Of a DNA stretch of 17,550 nt, positions 6,489-13,645 are shown in pieces (the first letter of the stretch is position 1; every line of letters starts with the position of its first letter). The DNA comes from Clostridia bacterium (GTDB lineage: Bacteria; Bacillota; Clostridia; Oscillospirales; Acutalibacteraceae). The notes beneath the pieces are model-generated. The model had not been told where the DNA came from. It saw only the letters and a list, made by a program, of their open reading frames with translations, and ran no database searches. The DNA is taken from assembly GCA_900766945.1 (NCBI GenBank), contig CAAFXD010000027.1, positions 1 to 17,550 of the forward strand, written 5' to 3'. A program made the position numbers and the translations under genes.

Positions 6489-6531
6489 GAAAGACAGCGT
6501 AAAAAGCTTTTTGCCTTCTACGCTGTCTTTC
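6489..6531. terminator. Strong hairpin near the element end, probable terminator
   Basis: Perfect 13-bp arms GAAAGACAGCGTA (6489-6501) and TACGCTGTCTTTC (6519-6531). The loop contains the palindrome AAAAAGCTTTTT (6501-6512). On the minus strand TTTATGTC follows, a modest T tail. It would stop readthrough from the truncated export operon into the element, or could be an element-end structure. Confidence 0.5.
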
Positions 6532-6575
6532 GCCTTTGCAACGCCCGTAAAGTAGTATTTCGATGTGTTTTCAAA

Positions 6576-7739
6576 TTACTTCCTTATGTGGCGTTGGCAT
6601 TGTGCGAACGCTCTTTTTTCCGCGCCGGACAGTTTGATTTTCTGCACGCCGGAAATCAGCGAATAACAAAGTCCGTTGCTTTTCCCGCCGAGCAGCATTT
6701 GCTTTTTGGTTATTTTCATTTGTATGACGGAGGACGCAACCGAAAGCAGTACCGTAACCAAAATAATCATCAGGGACGGCACCACCAAGGCGGGTGCGTA
6801 TACAAAAACCTGCGAGATATAAATGAGCGAGAACAGAGAGGTCAAGCCGGTGGACATCGCCGTGGACACCAGCAGATTACACAGTTGATTGATATACTGC
6901 GCTCTCGCGGAAAGTTCGCCTGCGCTGAAATCCTTAAAAAAGTCTGCCGGAAGCGAAAGCACGCGCATCATCGTCGCCGCCTGCACGGAAATACTCATTT
7001 TTGTATTGATGCGTTCCGTAACCATGGTTTTGACGGCGGTCATCATCGCGGTGCTCACAGACACGCAGACCATAAATACGGCTATCGCATACAGAATACG
7101 CATATTGCCGGCGGTAATCACCGTGCCGAACAGGAGATTGTTCAGTTTCGGCATAAACATCCCGAGTGCGGTCACCGCCAGCGTGCAAAGCGCAATCGAG
7201 ACAAAATCCGCAGGCCGCAAGGTTTGTACAATGTATTTTAACAGCGCCGGAATGCCGATTTTTTCAAGCGGGAAGGGTTTATAAAAAGCAATCGCGTCTT
7301 CGCTGAATTTCGCTTCGTTTTTGCGGGTGATTTTTCGGCGTTTGCCCGTTTCGTCATCGTAATAGCTGTATCCCGAAAGCCCTGTCGGTATCAAGGCGAC
7401 AATGCGTCCGTCTTCTTTCAAGGTGCCGAGCATCGCGCCGATGGCGTCCTTATACCAGCCCTTTGTGAGGGTGACATTTCTGCGCATAATCCCATACGGG
7501 CGCATCAGGTATTCGATTTGGTCGTTCATATCCTTGATGTCGTCGGGCACCTCACGCGTTTTGGCATGGTAATATTTTAAAATTTCATCAATCGCATTTT
7601 TCGTAACGGTACGGTCATCATTAAGCGCTTTTGCGGTTTTTTTGCCCATGACCGCGCCCGCAATATGCATAAAAGTCTCGGCGAAAACTTCGTTGTCGTT
7701 TTGCTTACGCTCTTTAATTTGTTCGTCAAACCAACCCAT
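6576..7739 (-). pseudogene. NHLP/NHLM-type export ABC subunit, truncated in the membrane domain
   Basis: 387 residues. The N-terminal 160 residues form the soluble lead domain seen in the second ABC subunit of NHLP bacteriocin exporters; from about 175 an ABC type-1 membrane domain follows with several hydrophobic helices and the 'RVLSLPADFFKDFSAGELSAR' coupling region. The frame reaches 'SGVQKIKLSGAEKRAFAQ' and then ends in an unrelated 'CQRHIRK' and a stop. Family members continue for several hundred residues with the rest of the membrane domain and an ATPase; no Walker A, signature or Walker B is present here. Composition changes at this point into mobile-element DNA. Strong AAGGAGG before the ATG; 12 bases after the preceding transporter gene. 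Probably non-functional. Confidence 0.75.
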
Positions 7740-7751
7740 AGTTTCGCCTCC

Positions 7752-9938
7752 TTATTCATTGGATACAAGCTGTGTATACAAGCCGCCCTTGGCGTACAGT
7801 TCTTCATGCGTGCCGCGTTCCACAACCTTGCCGTAATCCATGACAATAATTTCGTCACAGTCGCGGATGGTGGACAGACGGTGCGCGACCACAATGCAGG
7901 TAATGCCTCTGTCCTGAATGGATTTCACAACCTCGCTTTCGGTTTTTGCGTCCAGCGCGCTGGTTGCTTCGTCCAAGATGATGATGGTGGGGTCCTGCGC
8001 CAAAACACGGGCAATTTCCAACCGCTGACGCTGTCCGCCGGAAAAATTCTTGCCGCCCTCGGTGATTTTGCTTTGATACCCGCCGTCGCGTTGCATAATA
8101 TCTTCGTGCAGTTGTGCGTCGCGCGCCGCCATAATCATTTCAAAATCCTCAATCGAGTTATCCCACATTTTCATGTTGTTTGCCACTGTGTCCTCAAACA
8201 GGATAATATCTTGGTCTACAACGGCAAGCGAGCCTGTGAAAATGCTGTGGTCAATTTGACGGATGGGTTTGCCGTCAAACAGGATTTCACCGCTCCACGG
8301 CTGATACAGCCCCGAAATGAGTTTTGCAAGCGTGGATTTTCCACAGCCTGAACTGCCGACAAAAGCCACGCGCTGTCCCGGTTTTAAAGAAAGATTAAAG
8401 TTTTCAATCAACGGCTCTGCAAGTTTTGAGTAGCCAAAGGTGACATTTTTCATTTCAATCCGGCCGGAAAGCTTGTCATATTCCACGTCATCAGAAACAT
8501 CATCATTTTCAAAATTTACATCGGTCGGATATTTCATCACATCCTCAATGCGCTCCATATCCGTCCGCATTTCCTGCAAGGTCTGCCCCGTTGTAATCAG
8601 CGTCATCGCGGGGGCGGTGAACGAGGTCAAAAAGCCCTGAAACGCCATAATCATACCGACGGTGAACTGCCCGTTCATGGTCAGGTAGACGCCGAGAATC
8701 AATATGACAATATTCGTCAGAGAATTCACAAGCGACGGAATAGACCCGAGAATTTGATTGAGTTTTGTGAATTTGACCTGTTGGGTGTTCACGCTTGCCT
8801 GATAGCCGGACCATTTTTCAAAAAATCCGTTTTCCGCGCCGCTTGCCTTAATGGTTTCAATCATTTCTATGCCCGCAACCGTCGTGCCCGCAAGCTTGCC
8901 TGCATCGCGCATTTGTACGCGCGTAATATTTACCCGCTTTTTGGAAACGATGTTGGAAACAAGCAGGTTAATGAAGATAGACGCCACCCCGATAAGCGTG
9001 AGCGACACGCTGTACCGCAGCATGACAATCAGGTAAAAAACCATCATCGCCGTGTTCAGCGCAAGGGGCGCGAAGGTGTCTACAAGACTTTTTGCAATTT
9101 GGGCGTTGGAGGACTGCCGTTGCTGAATATCGCCCGCCATACGCTGTGTAAAAAACTCCATCGGCATTCGCAGTACCTGCCACATAAAGGCGGTACTGCC
9201 GACCACATCAATTTTGCCGTTGATGCGAAGCGAGTAGACCGCCTGAATCCAAGCGACAATCAGTTGCAGGACGCCGAAGCCGGACAGCGCGAAGATAAAC
9301 GGCAAAAACCAATCGGGGTTTTCCCCCGTCAATAGGCGGTCAAGAAAGATTCTCGAAAAGGCGGGGTTGATGATGCCGATTAAAGAGGAAATCATCGTGG
9401 TCAGTATGACAAAAGCAACCGCCGTGCCCGTGCCTTTCAGGCGGCTTTTTGCAAACGCAAACATGGATTTCGGTTTTCCGCCCGGTACAAAGTCTTCATT
9501 CGGCTCAAACAGCAGGCAAATGCCCGTAAAGGCTTCGTCGAAGGCTTTCATCGGCACGGTGACCACACCGCGTGCAGGGTCGTTGAGCACGGCTTTGTCG
9601 CCGCGAAAGCCGTCCAAAACCACAAAGTGATTAAACTCCCAATGAATAATACACGGAAATTGCCCAGCGGCTTTTAATTCCTCGGGTTCAAAGCGGTATC
9701 CTTTGGCATTGAAGCCGTAATTTCTTGCGGCGCGCAGAATATTCCGCGCGTTTGAGCCGTCGCGGGAGACGCCGCAGTCCGCGCGCACCTGTTCGAGCGG
9801 AATCCATTTGTCATAGTAGGCTAAAATCATCGCGAGTGAAGCGGCGCCGCATTCGAGCGCCTCCATCTGCATCACAACGGGCACCTTGCATACACCGCTT
9901 GTTTTCGGGCTTTTTACAGTTGTTTTTTTGATTTTCAT
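7752..9938 (-). CDS. NHLP-family peptide exporter: C39 peptidase, ABC permease and ATPase
   Basis: 728 residues with three domains. Residues about 18-130 are a C39 Cys protease (Q24, C30 in 'ALECGAAS', H104 in 'WEFNHFVVL', D120 in 'LNDPARG') that cuts leader peptides after a double-Gly-type site. Residues about 165-460 are the six-helix ABC membrane domain. Residues about 490-728 are the ATPase with Walker A GSSGCGKST (528-536), signature FSGGQRQR (632-639), Walker B IIILDE (652-657) and H-loop H686. Full length and intact. It acts at the membrane, cleaving and exporting a bacteriocin-like or modified peptide. Ten bases after the HlyD-like gene and 12 before the truncated partner subunit, so one operon. 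No substrate peptide is visible. Confidence 0.88.
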   Translation of the reverse strand: MKIKKTTVKSPKTSGVCKVPVVMQMEALECGAASLAMILAYYDKWIPLEQVRADCGVSRDGSNARNILRAARNYGFNAKGYRFEPEELKAAGQFPCIIHWEFNHFVVLDGFRGDKAVLNDPARGVVTVPMKAFDEAFTGICLLFEPNEDFVPGGKPKSMFAFAKSRLKGTGTAVAFVILTTMISSLIGIINPAFSRIFLDRLLTGENPDWFLPFIFALSGFGVLQLIVAWIQAVYSLRINGKIDVVGSTAFMWQVLRMPMEFFTQRMAGDIQQRQSSNAQIAKSLVDTFAPLALNTAMMVFYLIVMLRYSVSLTLIGVASIFINLLVSNIVSKKRVNITRVQMRDAGKLAGTTVAGIEMIETIKASGAENGFFEKWSGYQASVNTQQVKFTKLNQILGSIPSLVNSLTNIVILILGVYLTMNGQFTVGMIMAFQGFLTSFTAPAMTLITTGQTLQEMRTDMERIEDVMKYPTDVNFENDDVSDDVEYDKLSGRIEMKNVTFGYSKLAEPLIENFNLSLKPGQRVAFVGSSGCGKSTLAKLISGLYQPWSGEILFDGKPIRQIDHSIFTGSLAVVDQDIILFEDTVANNMKMWDNSIEDFEMIMAARDAQLHEDIMQRDGGYQSKITEGGKNFSGGQRQRLEIARVLAQDPTIIILDEATSALDAKTESEVVKSIQDRGITCIVVAHRLSTIRDCDEIIVMDYGKVVERGTHEELYAKGGLYTQLVSNE

Positions 9939-9948
9939 ATTGCGGCCC

Positions 9949-10422
9949 TCAATTCAACACGAACGAGAGCGGCGAAACGCTTTCCGTTACAATTTGCACA
10001 GTATATGTACCGTCTTTCAACTCGGTGTCCGCTGTGACTGCATACACCCACTGCCCGGGCTGTAAATTGCCGATGTGCATAGCATACGAATCCATATCAT
10101 TGCTGACGCAGAACGGGTCAGACGCAATTTCCGCAATTTCGTATTCTGTATTCTGCACCGTAATGTGCATACCCGTTTGCACGTTTTCAATCTCGCTGTC
10201 GGGCACATAGCAAACCAGTTTTCCGTTCTGACAAATCCCCGCGACTTCGAGTTTTGTGTCCAAATGGCCGAAAATGCCCCATATGCAAATGCCGATGAGC
10301 AGTATGATCACAGCGATAAGGATCATCCAAACGCCCGGGTTTGACACGCGCACATAGTCGTTGAGCTGTTCCGGAGAAGAAACGCGCTCTATACTCTTTT
10401 TGCGAAAAATCTGATTCTCCAT
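9949..10422 (-). CDS. Short HlyD-like adaptor of an NHLP/NHLM export system
   Basis: 157 residues: a cytosolic start 'FRKKSIERVSSPEQLNDYVRVSNPG', one membrane helix at about 31-52, then an outside beta-rich domain. The start is characteristic of the secretion (HlyD-like) protein of NHLM bacteriocin systems. It is much shorter than usual membrane-fusion proteins: the coiled-coil hairpin is absent and only a lipoyl/barrel-like part remains, a form I associate with Gram-positive versions. It probably links the ABC exporter to the cell surface. First gene of the operon; GAGGAG before the ATG; promoter at 10564-10592. Confidence 0.72.
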   Translation of the reverse strand: MENQIFRKKSIERVSSPEQLNDYVRVSNPGVWMILIAVIILLIGICIWGIFGHLDTKLEVAGICQNGKLVCYVPDSEIENVQTGMHITVQNTEYEIAEIASDPFCVSNDMDSYAMHIGNLQPGQWVYAVTADTELKDGTYTVQIVTESVSPLSFVLN

Positions 10423-10563
10423 TTTACGGTCTCCTCTTTTCTTGTTTACCTATCTATATCTACCACAATCCATATCTGCATTTTGCGCAAAAAGCACACG
10501 ATTTGCGCGTTTGGGTTTTTGTTTTCTGTTTCATTGCGATACAATATATACAATTTATATTTA

Positions 10564-10592
10564 ATTATAATAGAAAATCTTTTCAAAAGCAA
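10564..10592 (-). promoter_or_regulatory. Promoter of the export operon
   Basis: Minus strand TATAAT (10569-10564), exact, with TTGCTT (10592-10587) 17 bp upstream; the -35 box is weak. It implies a 5' untranslated region of about 130 bases with no ribosome-site-bearing small ORF. I see no precursor peptide in 10423-10710. Confidence 0.5.
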
Positions 10593-10642
10593 CGAAATTT
10601 ATCGTTTTATTCGTCATTTTCCGTTCTTTCAGTGTGCTTCGC

Positions 10643-10664
10643 AAAGTCCGCATTTTTGGACTTT
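10643..10664. repeat. Inverted repeat upstream of the exonuclease-like gene
   Basis: AAAGTCC (10643-10649) and GGACTTT (10658-10664) with an 8-base loop. It sits just upstream of TATAAT (10673-10678), where the -35 element of a rightward promoter would lie; no -35 consensus is seen, so an activator or repressor site is possible. Confidence 0.4.
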
Positions 10665-10710
10665 CCGTCTGTTATAATCAAGATAACAACATTGTAAAAG
10701 GAGTAAAACG

Positions 10711-12330
10711 ATGTTTGTTCTTGTGGATTTAGAATGGGTACATACCAAAAACAACAGTTGTTTTCCCACACAGCTTGCGGCGGAACGGGTGAATGCGGAT
10801 TGGGAGAAAACAGATACCTTCTTTTCATTCATACACCCACAGGGCTGTGCGGATTTTTCGTGGGAGCATATGGCGTTTACGGGCGGCGCGGAAAGTGATT
10901 TTTTGCGTGCGAAAGATGCAACCTTGGTGTATCGCAGCTTTTTACATTGGCTTACAAAAGATGATGTCCTGCTTTTTTGGCACGAGGAAGCGAAAACGCT
11001 GTTTTTAAAGCAGGCTGCGATGCGGGTAAGCGAAAAGCGTATACCGCCCTGCCTTTCAGCCCAGGCGTATGTGTATGATTTTTTGGATGCACGCACGGCG
11101 GATTGCCGAAGTGGGCTGTATGCTCTTGCCGCCGTATGCCAAGTGGAAACGCATCCGCAGTGGCAGCATTATGCGGTAAATGATGTGGAAGTTTTCTGTG
11201 CGTTGATGAAAAACATTGCCTATCCGCAGGCGAAATTTTCAGACCCGCCGCCCAAACGGCTTCGCCCGCGCGCGCTGTCGCCCGAAGAAGCGCAAATGCC
11301 GTTTCGTTATGATTTTCAAACCAAAACGGTGCACCGCAAAGACTGCGCCAAATTGGCAGACGGCCAAACGGAGACCTACGGCAGTGAAACGCTGGCGAAG
11401 GCGCTTCGCAAAGGGTTTCAGCCGTGCGCGTGCTGTAAAGCGGACTTTTTGCGCGCCCGCCGTGTAAAAAATGCGGATATTGTATCGCGTACACAGTACA
11501 CCTATGTGTATGCACAAAACGCGAAGGTTTTCCATAAGTATACCTGCCCTGCGGTGTTGTCGGCAAAGCAGGTTTTGGGGTCGAGGGACTATTGGCGTGC
11601 CGCCGCCGGCAGAACGCCCTGTAAACTGTGCAACCCCACGCCGCAGGATACCCCGAAACCGATACCGACGCCCCAAAAATTGTTGCAGACACGCCCGACA
11701 AAGGCAAAGAAAAAGTGCATATCCGCCGAAGACGCGCGTGCGCTCAGTCGGCAAAAGGCGGCGGCAGAGGAGCGTAGCCGCAGATTGCAAAATACCGAGT
11801 TGACCGAAGCCCAGCGGGCGGATATTTATACGCTGACACAGCCCGAATTTGCGTTTTGGGTGGGGCAGGGGTATCAGAATTTCCATTTGCGTTCCTGCCC
11901 GAAATTGCACGGGCTTTCCAATTTAAAGGGCTTTAAAACCTTTCAAGACGCCGTTTATGCAGGCTATACACCCTGTCGGCATTGTAAGCCCACGGCAAAA
12001 CACGATGTAACCGTATCCATCCCGATTTACAGCCGCCCGCGCGCCGACGAAACCGTGCAGGATTTGGTTGCGCTTTGCCAAACGGCGGGGTATGCGCACA
12101 CCTTTGACGGGGTTTGGTTTTGTTTGGAAACGCCTGTCGGCAAATGGAAAATCAATTTGAACACGCACCCGATACAGTTGTATCATATCAATTTGGTGAT
12201 GACCCCGCACAATCAGGACTATCACAGACAGCCGCGGCTGTTTCTGTCGCTTGCCGATGTGTTTACCTATATTGAACGGCACGATTCCGTTTTACAACAG
12301 CGCCGGGACCTTGTGCGCTGTGCAAAATAG
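10711..12330 (+). CDS. DnaQ-like exonuclease-fold protein with three tandem Ada-type metal-binding modules
   Basis: 539 residues. Residues 1-170 look like a DEDDh exonuclease: D6 and E8 in 'VLVDLEW', H153 and D158 in 'HYAVNDVEVF'. The middle Asp (normally in 'HNxxFD') is not evident in 'LFWHEEAKTLFL', so activity is uncertain. Then come three metal-binding modules: H208/C212/C239/C242, H275/C279/C304/C307 and H392/C396/C422/C425, each 'HxxxC...G(x)xPCxxC', like the Ada N-terminal zinc site found attached to nucleases. A charged linker (about 310-370) separates modules two and three. Residues about 440-539 form another domain ('LETPVGKWKINL...HINLVM'), not recognised. Suggested role: nucleic-acid processing or repair. 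Ribosome site AAAAGGAG; followed 17 bases on by a small gene. Confidence 0.65.
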   Translation: MFVLVDLEWVHTKNNSCFPTQLAAERVNADWEKTDTFFSFIHPQGCADFSWEHMAFTGGAESDFLRAKDATLVYRSFLHWLTKDDVLLFWHEEAKTLFLKQAAMRVSEKRIPPCLSAQAYVYDFLDARTADCRSGLYALAAVCQVETHPQWQHYAVNDVEVFCALMKNIAYPQAKFSDPPPKRLRPRALSPEEAQMPFRYDFQTKTVHRKDCAKLADGQTETYGSETLAKALRKGFQPCACCKADFLRARRVKNADIVSRTQYTYVYAQNAKVFHKYTCPAVLSAKQVLGSRDYWRAAAGRTPCKLCNPTPQDTPKPIPTPQKLLQTRPTKAKKKCISAEDARALSRQKAAAEERSRRLQNTELTEAQRADIYTLTQPEFAFWVGQGYQNFHLRSCPKLHGLSNLKGFKTFQDAVYAGYTPCRHCKPTAKHDVTVSIPIYSRPRADETVQDLVALCQTAGYAHTFDGVWFCLETPVGKWKINLNTHPIQLYHINLVMTPHNQDYHRQPRLFLSLADVFTYIERHDSVLQQRRDLVRCAK

Positions 12331-12347
12331 AAAAAGGAGAATTTGTT

Positions 12348-12620
12348 ATGCTTGTGAAAGTACTCGGAAAAAAGAATGTAGATTTTAACTCTGTGGACGG
12401 TCGCCGTATCTGCGGCACGCAGATTTTCGTCGCGTACCGCGACCCCTCTCCCAACAGCGAGGTAGAAGGCGAACTTGTGGATAAAGTCTTTATTCCGACA
12501 GGTGCCGATGTCCGTATTCCTGAATTTCGCTATGGCGAAACCTATGATTTCGTTTATGAAACTGTCGGCATCGGTGTGAAAGCCAAAAGCGAACTGCGCG
12601 AAATTGTGCCGGCCAAATAA
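12348..12620 (+). CDS. Small beta-rich conserved hypothetical protein
   Basis: 90 residues: 'MLVKVLGKKNVDFNSVDGRRICGTQIFVAYRDP...VEGELVDKVFIP' and a second beta-rich half. The 'K-V-L-G-K-K-N-V-D-F-x-x-x-D-G' opening resembles small phage/plasmid proteins that I suspect are OB-fold-like, but I cannot name the family. Soluble and acidic; AAAAGGAG before the ATG. It is 17 bases after the exonuclease-like gene and ahead of a shared terminator, so the two are probably one transcript. Confidence 0.7.
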   Translation: MLVKVLGKKNVDFNSVDGRRICGTQIFVAYRDPSPNSEVEGELVDKVFIPTGADVRIPEFRYGETYDFVYETVGIGVKAKSELREIVPAK

Positions 12621-12626
12621 AGAAAC

Positions 12627-12658
12627 AAAAAAGGGTTGCAGTCTTGCAACCCTTTTTT
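12627..12658. terminator. Bidirectional intrinsic terminator
   Basis: Perfect 14-bp arms AAAAAAGGGTTGCA (12627-12640) and TGCAACCCTTTTTT (12645-12658) with loop GTCT. The A and T runs on both sides let it end the rightward pair and the leftward cytidylyltransferase gene. Confidence 0.92.
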
Positions 12659-12672
12659 ATGCCCTTTAAATG

Positions 12673-13632
12673 TTAATTGGTCATTCTGTACTGCTCGTCA
12701 ATTTCACGCAATTCATCGAAGGAGTCAATTTCCATCGTATCACGGAAAGAGCATTCGCGCACATGAATATTTGCCTTATCTACATAGAAATGGCACAGTA
12801 CATCGTCCCAAAAATGGTCTTTGCCGCCGAGCATTTTGTTAAATACCTCATCGACATATTTTTCAAACAGCGCACCGGTGGCTTTGTCGTAATAAGAAAC
12901 GCCGAACATATGGTGGCAGTTTTTGCCCGGTTTGTGCAAATCCGTGATTTTCAAGTTTTCATCGGTTTCAAAACACCAATCGGGCGTTTCCTCACAGGGT
13001 ACGCCGAGGTAATTGCTTTCGTACTGATATTTTGTAATCAAATCGCTGTTAACAAGATAAATATCCGATTCAAAAATATACGACCCGCCGATGAAATCTT
13101 TCACAAGATACGCAGACGAAATATTGTTGTAATCCCGATAATGCGGATTGTCCACAAACCGAATATTCGGGTATTTGTCCGTCAACTGATTAAAGCATTC
13201 ACCGAGATACCCGCGCACAACAATGATTTCCTCTACCCCTGCCGCAATGCAGGCGTCAATCAGCGTGTCGATAATGCGCACCCCGTTCACGCGCACCAAA
13301 GGCTTCGGGCAGGACAGCGTAATCGGCATCATCCGCGAGCCCATTCCCGCCGCAATAAAAATGGCGCGCTTTACTCTGTACGGTTCAAGCGCTTCCAGTC
13401 CTTTTTCGGGCACCGAGCCGTCTTTGACCCAACCGCAATTTTGCAATTCGTCAAGCACGGCGGAGCAGGTATCAAGCGGTAATCCCGTGATTTTTGCGAG
13501 GTCATTTTGCGGCAGCTTGCATGCGTTTTCAGCGCGGTTTTCAACAGTGCACGCGCAAATGATGAACAATTCCTTGTTGCTTTTACATGCGTTTTTTGTT
13601 ACACTTAACACAACATAATATTGTAACGGCAT
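12673..13632 (-). CDS. LicC-like NTP:phosphocholine (sugar-phosphate) nucleotidyltransferase with N-terminal winged helix
   Basis: From M(13632) 319 residues. Residues about 90-315 are a nucleotidyltransferase: 'AAGMGSRMMPITLSCPKPL' (94-112) is the NTP-binding signature; 'DNPHYRDYNNISSAYLVKD', 'SYIFESDIYLVN' and the terminal 'EIDSFDELREID' parallel LicC, which makes CDP-choline for decorating surface glycans. Residues about 10-85 resemble a MarR/Lrp-like winged helix ('NDLAKITGLPLDTCSAVLDELQNCGWV'), an N-terminal fusion seen in Clostridia members. The open frame runs to 13809, but that part lies antisense to the next gene. No ribosome site is clear; ATG 13632 or GTG 13611 (perhaps leaderless) are the candidates. 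No choline kinase or transporter is adjacent. Confidence 0.72.
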   Translation of the reverse strand: MPLQYYVVLSVTKNACKSNKELFIICACTVENRAENACKLPQNDLAKITGLPLDTCSAVLDELQNCGWVKDGSVPEKGLEALEPYRVKRAIFIAAGMGSRMMPITLSCPKPLVRVNGVRIIDTLIDACIAAGVEEIIVVRGYLGECFNQLTDKYPNIRFVDNPHYRDYNNISSAYLVKDFIGGSYIFESDIYLVNSDLITKYQYESNYLGVPCEETPDWCFETDENLKITDLHKPGKNCHHMFGVSYYDKATGALFEKYVDEVFNKMLGGKDHFWDDVLCHFYVDKANIHVRECSFRDTMEIDSFDELREIDEQYRMTN

Positions 13633-13645
13633 CGGGGGTTGTGTA

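Larger units (their letters stand above)
1..6599. mobile_element. End portion of an integrative/conjugative-type element (inferred)
   Basis: Inferred element, left end outside the window. Evidence: an inverted-repeat-rich mobilisation-like region (1-340), a TnpV transposon-type gene with its usual small partner (5844-6408), phage/plasmid-like AT-rich cargo (693-5708), and an abrupt change at about 6,599 into a more GC-rich ABC transporter gene that is cut in mid-domain. No integrase, relaxase or direct target repeat is visible, so the class of element and the exact end are not proven. CAACGCC (6539-6545) and GGCGTTG (6590-6596) form a 7-bp inverted repeat just inside the proposed end. Confidence 0.5.

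Noticed and set aside
6462..7241. 259-codon plus-strand open frame, Arg/His-rich
   Set aside because: Antisense to the ABC subunit gene; low-complexity His/Arg composition and no ribosome site mark it as a shadow of GC-rich coding DNA. The same holds for plus-strand frames at 7665-8351 and 8754-9335.
10952..11910. Long minus-strand open frames (251 and 223 codons)
   Set aside because: Antisense to the exonuclease-like gene, whose metal-binding motifs are convincing on the plus strand; no family-like sequence on the minus strand.
12670..13482. 270-codon plus-strand open frame
   Set aside because: Antisense to the LicC-like gene, which has clear catalytic motifs.
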